From assembly GCA_964019415.1 (NCBI GenBank), contig OZ025889.1, positions 3,233,078-3,297,077 of the forward strand: 64,000 nt of DNA, read 5' to 3'. How positions within the stretch are numbered: position 1 is the first letter of the stretch; each line of letters starts with the position of its first letter. The stretch comes from Ianthella basta. Its lineage: Eukaryota > Porifera > Demospongiae > Verongiida > Ianthellidae. Both the position numbers and the translations under genes were made by a program. Positions 57,720 through 64,000 of the stretch are shown piece after piece. A model generated the notes under the pieces. It saw only the letters and a list, made by a program, of their open reading frames with translations. It was not told the DNA's origin and ran no database searches.

Positions 57720-58895
57720 GTGCATGCAGGCTGACCTGTCCAGGATATGGTTCAGAGACGACTAGATGAGGGAGTATGTAGCTGAGAGCATTGACTGCAT
57801 GGGTTAAGGTATGCATGATGTCAGCTCAAACATGCTCACTCATGCACTAGGACAACAAATGCCTATCATTCTTGTACTGATATGTGTGTATATCCTTTAT
57901 AGTAAATAGTGCATGATAGCAGGGATGTGTTACTGGCAGTCTGTCCATGTAGTGATCCAAGTGAACCTGTTGTGAACCTGTGAGCCTGTTGTGTAGTGGT
58001 AGACTGCAATGTGTAGTACAGACTGCTAGACTCTTATGTACATGACAAGAGATGAGTAACCTGTATCTATTTAAAGCTTTGATGATTGCAGTCTGTGTCC
58101 TATTCCAATCAGTGAATTATTCTTACGTACTTGCTGTTCATGCGTTGCACATTGGAGTTATAACAGTCCATTACCGAGAGAGTTAACAGGAACATGGGAA
58201 GTGGAGGATCAGTGATGTTTGCTGCTCACTACATGAGTGCTCAAAACATCTCACCAGAGACTTAAGGAAGACAAAATTTTATTTCTCCGGCATTGATGTG
58301 TCACTCTTAATTAATGGTGCTGAATTGTCTGTTGTCATCGCTCTCCAATATGGTAAGTGTTGCCTCCGGAATGTCCACACACACATGGTGAAAGATCCAT
58401 AGCACACTGTAAAAAGAATGTTTTTGAGTCTTCTTTCCTTTCATTTATACTAGCCTTACATGCATGTGTTTAACCATATTAGAGATCCCTTTCAGGCTAC
58501 TGAGAGTGATTGTTAATGTGATGTGAATGAACATCAGTGGCCAGGGGTGGGTTTGAGCAGAAGTTAATATGATAGCTATCATCATGCACTGCAATATCAA
58601 CACAATTTCCATCTCTCAAGGATGAAGACAACCAGATATGTAGTGGAGACTGCATGTGTACATGCTATCAACATAGATACTGTAAAAGGTAAAAGGATCT
58701 TTTATCCAACAAGTTGAGCACGCATTTCCGGGTGAGGTTCCGCAGGAAGTCAACGCATAGAGAGATGGTTAATATATGACAGGCGCGCATAGACACACTG
58801 GACTCCTAAAGAAATGTGCTGTACAACAGTGAATATTGCCAAGTTAGATAGTTTGCAAGTTGGCTTTGGAGTATTTGCTATAGGACCTTGTGGGT
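57720..58895. other. Intergenic and probable promoter of the glycosyltransferase-like gene
   Basis: No ORF with domain features. The last 200 bp before 58896 have no clear TATA box. A GCACGCATTTCCGGGTGAGG block with the ETS-like core TTCCGG lies at about 58719-58736. Confidence 0.45.
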
Positions 58896-59981
58896 ATGGC
58901 CGTGCCAAGTGCTAGACACCTCAGTAATGCACGCGGTTTGCTACTCTGCAGCGCAACAGCCGCAGCCATCATGCTGGGAATGTACTTCTTAAGCGCCGCC
59001 TACCCGAGGACCATGATCCTTCGACCTACCAGTCCTGTCAGCAATAGTACGGACTGGGGTGGTAAACAAGCATCGGTTCGTCTGGTGGATCGCGATGTTC
59101 CATCCGACGTCACATTCGACAGTGAGGCCGTTGAAACGCAGTCTCCCCACTCAGTGAACGATCGTGGCTCTGATGTCGGGCAGAACAAAACCAAGTTTCC
59201 AAGCCAGTCCAGCACTACCGCTGTCGCTAACGAAGCGCCCCCAGCAGTCAAGCCTGCACCTCCCGTGAGTATTCATCTGGTGATCGTGTTATTTACAACC
59301 ACCTCCAACGATACTAAGCTCCGCCTTCGCCAGCAGGAGCACGCGACAGTTCTGCAAAGGAACCTGAAGCACTCCCTGATCAACAGCGTGTACATCATGA
59401 CTGCAAACAAAACGGACATGGAAGAGTACCTTCGTGGACTAGAGCTACCAAACAGGCACAAAGTCAATGTTGTTGAGAGTGAACAATGGGATGTGATGCG
59501 AGGAGTCTTCCAGTACATATCAGATAACCTGGTTGGGAAGGATGCAATGTATGCCAATGGAGACATGTACTTGGGGAGTGGGTTTGAGAAGGTGGATGCA
59601 AATGTGTTTCGTGGTAGCAATATCTTCTACTCTCTGAGCCGTCTAGGCAAACAGGAGGAGGCATGCAAAATGGAAGATTTCTGTGGCGGCGACATCAAGT
59701 ACATTGGAGCCCACGATGTGTTCTTCTTTCACTTGAAAGAGCCAATTCCAGAAGAAGCCCTGAAAGTGCTAGATTTTAAGATTTGGGCCTATGGAGCAGA
59801 GAATCTACTAATGGGAGTGTTCACTAAAATGTTACATTACTGTACGCTTAACCCATGCAAGATCCTAGAAACCTACCATCTTCATTGCTCAGGAGCACGT
59901 CGTAGTGACAGAGTAAGAGTTAATAAGCATTCTGAATACAATGGACGATCTCCCTTCACCTCTAACCTGACTTGTCATTGA
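58896..59981 (+). CDS. Type II membrane glycosyltransferase-like protein, single exon
   Basis: ATG 58896 gives 361 aa. Residues about 14-34 are one hydrophobic span (LLLCSATAAAIMLGMYFL) after a short basic start, so a type II signal-anchor protein, probably Golgi. A Ser/Thr-rich stem follows to about 125, then a globular domain beginning HLVIVLFTTTSNDTKLR. YANGDMYL (219-226) sits where GT-A enzymes carry the metal-binding N-x-D / D-x-D motif. AHDVFFFHL, WAYGAENLLMGVF and NPCKILETYHLHCSGAR are blocks shared with uncharacterised eukaryotic glycosyltransferase-like proteins. Five N-glycosylation sequons are present. Donor sugar and acceptor cannot be told from sequence. The in-frame GTG six bases upstream is not used as the start. 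Confidence 0.82.
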   Translation: MAVPSARHLSNARGLLLCSATAAAIMLGMYFLSAAYPRTMILRPTSPVSNSTDWGGKQASVRLVDRDVPSDVTFDSEAVETQSPHSVNDRGSDVGQNKTKFPSQSSTTAVANEAPPAVKPAPPVSIHLVIVLFTTTSNDTKLRLRQQEHATVLQRNLKHSLINSVYIMTANKTDMEEYLRGLELPNRHKVNVVESEQWDVMRGVFQYISDNLVGKDAMYANGDMYLGSGFEKVDANVFRGSNIFYSLSRLGKQEEACKMEDFCGGDIKYIGAHDVFFFHLKEPIPEEALKVLDFKIWAYGAENLLMGVFTKMLHYCTLNPCKILETYHLHCSGARRSDRVRVNKHSEYNGRSPFTSNLTCH

Positions 59982-60764
59982 ACACAGTCCCAAAGGTGTG
60001 AAGTGCAGTGGTGTGAAGTGTCATCCACTACTAAATATGTATGAATGCTGCTGTAATTCATGATCAATGAGCATGCATTTCAGACTCATGTTAGTCTGTA
60101 TAAGAAAGATGATCATGATCTGTGCAGTGTGCACAAGAGTATGCATGTGCATGTGTGCATGTGTATACATGTATATTGAATTGAATTGAATTGAGTTAAT
60201 TTTGTCTTTGTCAACATATGCACAGGGTTGCACAAGAGGTAATCCTATAATAGTGCTCCCCGGGACACACGCGTACAAGCCATATTAGTACACACATGCA
60301 TATGTACAGAAGTAAGAGATGGAATCACAGGACATAATTATAAATGGAGAAAACGACAACCGGTGTTTATGATGCTAAGAATTTGAGTAAATTGGACCTA
60401 AATGCATTAAAAGATGATGATTGAACAAGGTTAGAAGGTAAAGCATGCCAGAGATGGGGAGCACTGACAAAGAATGAATATTTAAAGACATTTATTACAG
60501 TACAAGAGTGAGGTACAATTACAGAGCAGGGTTGACAACGTAGGGGTCCACTCTTGGTAGTAAAAGAGTCAGTAACTTAATACAGTCCAAATTGTGCATA
60601 ATTTTGTATGTTTGACAATAAATAAGATGTGTGTGTGTGTGCTATCAGCGTTGCCTGTGTGTGTGTGTGACGTCATCGCCAAAATGGCTGCCGCGAGGTA
60701 TGGAGTGTTGGAAGACAGTCAGTTTCGCTAGAATGAAGTGAGGGCTTCTCAGCTGGCTCAGGCA
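59982..60764. other. Intergenic, repeat-rich, no gene seen
   Basis: An (ATTGA)n run at 60174-60196 borders a stretch reading away to the right that may be a LINE 3' end. A TG array lies at 60629-60669. TGTGACGTCA with CCAAAATGG lies at about 60668-60686, a CRE-like site without a visible gene start. Confidence 0.45.
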
Positions 60765-60953
60765 TCAGAAAGGGTTGGCTCTCCAATACCAGCTTCACAA
60801 CAGGGTTGAAAACCTTGCCGACGTTTCGACCAGATGCTCTGGTCTTCGCTGAGATCTTCGCCCTGAAGAAGACCAGAGCATCTGGTCGAAACGTCGGCAA
60901 GGTTTTTCAACCCTGTTGTGAAGCTGCTATTGGAGAATCAACCCTTTCTGAGT
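60765..60953. repeat. Long palindrome containing a hammerhead-like motif
   Basis: Arms of about 80 bp (60765-60847 and 60870-60953) are inverse copies (TCAGAAAGGGTTG.., TTCACAACAGGGTTGAAAA, CCTTGCCGACGTTTCGACC). On the plus strand CTGAAGA (60863-60869) is followed by a 7-bp stem GACCAGA-GCA-TCTGGTC, then GAAAC and GTC (60888-60895), the order of a hammerhead ribozyme core. One extra A sits between core and stem. Confidence 0.7.
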
Positions 60954-61249
60954 TTTGCTAGAAGTTTGTGCCTAAAAGACGCCCAGTCTGTGCCTACAAC
61001 TCCAGAACGGTCGTTTAGGCAGCACTGGAAGAGAAAGTCTGAGCCTCACAAAGGACGAAGCGGAGAATGGCAACCCGTCCGAGGTGCGAACTTTTGGCTA
61101 TCTATCGTAATGGCGAACGGCCTCCTCGACGATCACTGGAACAGGCGACTATTCGCGAAGTCTCAGCAACAGCAGCACAGTGGATCTGTCAGTGACACAC
61201 AACCATGGAGCAGCACCTCAAGATCAAGAAGCTTTTGTCTCACCAGTTG
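60954..61249. other. Unassigned; 110-codon plus ORF without domains
   Basis: The ORF 60918-61250 starts inside the palindrome and shows no recognisable domain, so it is not called as a gene. Confidence 0.4.
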
Positions 61250-61259
61250 ACACTGTCAC

Positions 61260-61472
61260 ATGCACACAGACACACACTACTCATTATTCCATATGCATAC
61301 ACATACATACACCGTCCATATGCATACAGACAACCCACGCCTCATATGCATACACACAACCCCATATACACATACACAACCTCCATATGCATACACACAA
61401 CCCGTGCCTCATATGCATACACACAACCTCCATATGCATACACATGATCCCCATATGCATACACTCTTGCCA
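61260..61472. repeat. Minisatellite, CATATGCATACACACAACC-type units
   Basis: Roughly ten imperfect units of about 20 bp. The three overlapping plus ORFs (YAYTQP-type repeats) are products of the array. Confidence 0.85.
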
Positions 61473-61617
61473 CTACTGAAAACCCAACCAAGAGTCATTT
61501 AACAGTTTTAATTTGTGCCATGTGTCCCTCAACATGTAGACAATAACTGTTACTCCGATGACTCCATTTCCTTATTTTTGTACTGTTGTCTTATAATAAG
61601 GAGATGTTTTGCCCCAT

Positions 61618-61618
<1 letters not shown>

Positions 61619-61684
<66 letters not shown>
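61619..61684. repeat. (TG)n microsatellite
   Basis: About 33 TG units. Confidence 0.95.
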
Positions 61685-61685
<1 letters not shown>

Positions 61686-61859
61686 ACTTGCACTGCCCAC
61701 ACACTTATGCTTGTTGCTGCACATTCTAACACTTGGACTCGTAACATAATACGCTTGCCTGTCCTTGCTAGCGACCACGCAAATGATTAATTGCATTGTT
61801 ATATTTTCTGAAACGTTGAGGTACTATTTTTTATAATGGCACTTACACTCATAAACAGG

Positions 61860-63500
61860 AGAAGTCACTTTCATCTGACATATTTCTGAATAAACGCGAC
61901 GAGAGCATGTTTCTGCAATGCTACGGCGGTACAGATGAGCTCACCTGCTTGACTGCATGCAGTGGTCTGGTTGGTATTGCTCAGTTCGCAACATTTGTTT
62001 AACTGCCCGACCAATCCACAACTGCTAGGGACGCCCAATTGCAGCACCACTTCAGTGCCAGGAAGGGGGTGGTGCGAACGTGCCTAGGCGCGGCAATAGC
62101 TTAGGTGACAGCCATGTGCTGCAGCTGAGAGGCAGAACAGGGACGCCCAATTGCAGTGCCTGGGTCCATGTGCTGAGCAAATTAATGCCTGAAAAGAACT
62201 GCACGCAATGGATTCGCAGCAGTTCCACTGTGCAACGAGTGCGATCTTTGCAGGATGATCCGCACCAGTACGACCAAGCACAATGCTAAAAGCCAATGCA
62301 CGCGCGGAACACAATGCACTGGACTCGACGTACTTCGGCAGCCGCTAGCGCGCGATTTCAGGAGACCGCGGCGACAAGAACGCGACCAGTGTGGGCATAG
62401 CTCGCAATAGCAAAGCCAACGACAGGACTACTTCAGGTTAGTTTCTTGCATTCTTCCTATACAACCGCAGGCTTCTTCAGTTCATGTCTTCTAGCTGCTT
62501 CCTATGCATGGGATGATCCTGCCGTCCAGCATAAACGGAAGAGCTGCGCTGACGTGCTTCCAGTGGCGGTTGCTGCTCAAGCCCGGCTGCTAACACATGC
62601 AGGCGCAGGAGTGCTTGCGGTTAGCTCTTGGCATCTATGTATGCCTAACGGCCTAGGCTCCTCAGCCTAACAGATGTTCCCACCGTTTTACCATGACCTT
62701 AGGACCAGACAGACTACACATGTGGCCACTGTTGATGACTCGGTGCTTCCAGATAGCCAGTTACAACTGGCCAAATCGTATCTTCATCAAGAGCACTTGC
62801 ACACACAAAAACAGGAGCAGGAGTGCTTGTGGTGCGCTCTTGCTTTCTTTCTTCGTCTCAGTTACTTCAGCTTACCCACCTTCCACTGTGTGTTTCAGGA
62901 GGACAGTCAGACCTCACAGACTGAGCATATGGAACACCAAAAAGTCTGCACATGTGGCCATCATTGCTGAGCTGGCACTTCCAGAGAGCCAATCAGATAC
63001 GGCCTAATTTAAGGTTTGAGAGGAGCACTTGTAAGGGCAAATACTGAAGTAGGAGTGCTTGTCAGTATATTATACAGTACGTTACTTGTGCATGTATGTC
63101 CATGTCGTTCAAGTGAGACTTTTGCAGTGATGCCACTACAGGCTCAATTGATGACAGAGGATGACCAGGTTTATGTCACCAGCCGGCTACACCCATGGTG
63201 TTACAGTGAGGCTGGGGCCCAAAAGGCCCTATATCGAATGACGTACAACCAGTGATTTCCCCTACATCGTACAAAGATGGAGATGTATGTGTGCCCATGT
63301 TACTGTGTGCATACATCTAATTATGCATTGTTCCTCACATTAGGTGTCAATAGCAACTGACCTATCATCATGCTCACAAGCTTGCTATATTCTTTCCTTC
63401 TGAGCTGTCTTTAGGCCTTTCCTTGTAAATAGGCCATAGGTGGTTGATGTTCTGGTACTCCAAGCTGTTAAATGCGGTGCTGACTCTGTACACTGTCCGC
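61860..63500. repeat. Dispersed duplicated segment, copy 2 (related to 55950-57450)
   Basis: Same block order as 55950-57450. Within it, 62700-62850 and 62890-63070 resemble each other (CACATGTGGCC..GTGCTTCCAGA.., GGAGTGCTTG), a small internal duplication. ORFs of 74-104 codons here have no domain. Confidence 0.5.
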
Positions 63501-63575
63501 CCCTGCGTGATAATGAGAAGTTGGGGGTAGCGCGCCAGACTACATTGCTCGTACTATTATTGTAACCATCATCAT

Positions 63576-63599
63576 ATCATCATCATCATCATCATCATT
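63576..63599. repeat. (ATC)n microsatellite
   Basis: Seven or so ATC units, near the 3' side of the LINE fragment on the minus strand. Confidence 0.85.
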
Positions 63600-63678
63600 A
63601 GAACACAATTCCCAAAACACATGGGGGTCATTCATACAAATGAAAATTGAGCTGTTAGTATAATTATATTGTCATAGG

Positions 63679-64000
63679 TTAGATACTATAGAGTATTCTA
63701 AAGATTACTATTACTGAAATGTCTACATGCATCTTGGCATCCATCAGCAAGCATCGCTCCATCGCTTTCTTGGCCTCCCGCTTGGTCTTCCAGTCTTCTC
63801 TCATTCTGCGCACCTGCTCCACACTTTCTTCATGCCCTAACTGTGTTCTAATGTCATCATTTCTCATGTGATCTATTCTCCTCACTCCTGCTATCTTCCT
63901 TAGCACTCTCATCTCAGCTGCCTGAACTCTTTGTTTCGCCCTCTCCTTTAACACCCAAGATTCTGCACCATACGTCAACGTTGGCTCTATCATTGCCTTG
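63679..64000 (-). mobile_element. LINE fragment: C-terminal end of a reverse transcriptase ORF
   Basis: Minus-strand frame from the right window edge: TYGAESWVLKERAKQRVQAA, then EMRVLRKIAGVRRIDHMRND and IRTQLG. T-Y-G-x-E-S-W-x-L and A-E-M-R-x-L-R-x-I-x-G-V are the C-terminal blocks of RTE-like and related LINE polyproteins. The catalytic part lies outside the window to the right. Confidence 0.82.

Overview
The window is eukaryotic. It has introns with GT/AG borders, long CA/TG microsatellites, many palindromic TGCATGCA/AGCTAGCT stretches, non-LTR and LTR retrotransposons, several families of DNA transposons and MITEs, and metazoan gene families (DESI peptidase, vWA/TSP-like secreted protein, LENG9-like RNA protein, homeodomains). 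An early-branching animal, most likely a sponge, fits best. That is inference from general sequence character, not from a marker gene. Most of the 64 kb is transposon-derived; I see four plausible host genes, one truncated paralogue and several decayed gene fragments.

Layout. 1-2745 (-): decayed APE-type LINE. 2765-6165: TTAA-flanked foldback element, a 1.36 kb element with 260-bp inverted arms, tandem GC-rich repeats and a Helitron-like hairpin end. 7615-19849 (-): a three-exon gene (signal peptide and TSP1-like exon, linker exon, vWA exon) whose two large phase-1 introns hold a second inverted-arm element, MITEs and a complete 4.29 kb Ty3/gypsy-type LTR element (13455-17744, 5-bp target duplication). 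21.06-27.15 kb: three tandem copies of a roughly 2 kb non-coding unit with very long CA arrays. 27375-28274: a 900-bp Mutator-like element carrying pieces of a RecQ-like helicase and, antisense, a ZAD-like zinc finger. 30.8-31.3 kb: ISXO2/Merlin-like transposase split by an intron. 32.7-36.1 kb (-): pogo-like transposase broken by a CR1-like LINE. 40.1-40.5 kb: a broken double-homeodomain fragment. 40.6-42.3 kb: RT fragment between 19-bp inverted repeats. 43.1-44.8 kb: decayed integrase fragments.

The centrepiece is 45209-52712 (+): a two-exon gene for a predicted 1749-residue RNA-repair protein. It strings together RWD, CCCH zinc finger, MJ1316-type RNA cyclic-end recognition domain, AKAP7/LENG9-like 2H phosphoesterase, P-loop polynucleotide-kinase-like domain, a second 2H (cyclic phosphodiesterase-like) domain, a HAD phosphatase, a poly(A)-polymerase-like nucleotidyltransferase and an R3H domain. 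Read together these are end-recognition, end-healing and nucleotide-addition activities for damaged RNA; no RNA ligase motif is visible. About 7.7 kb upstream (37465-38230) lies a truncated copy with only CCCH and MJ1316, and near it (39169-39340) a copy of the CRE-bearing sequence that sits just upstream of the large gene.

Downstream are a six-exon DESI-type thiol peptidase gene (53379-55482, -) with a 22-nt microexon, a single-exon type II membrane glycosyltransferase-like gene (58896-59981, +), more MITEs, a palindrome with a hammerhead-like motif, and the C-terminal end of another LINE at the right edge.
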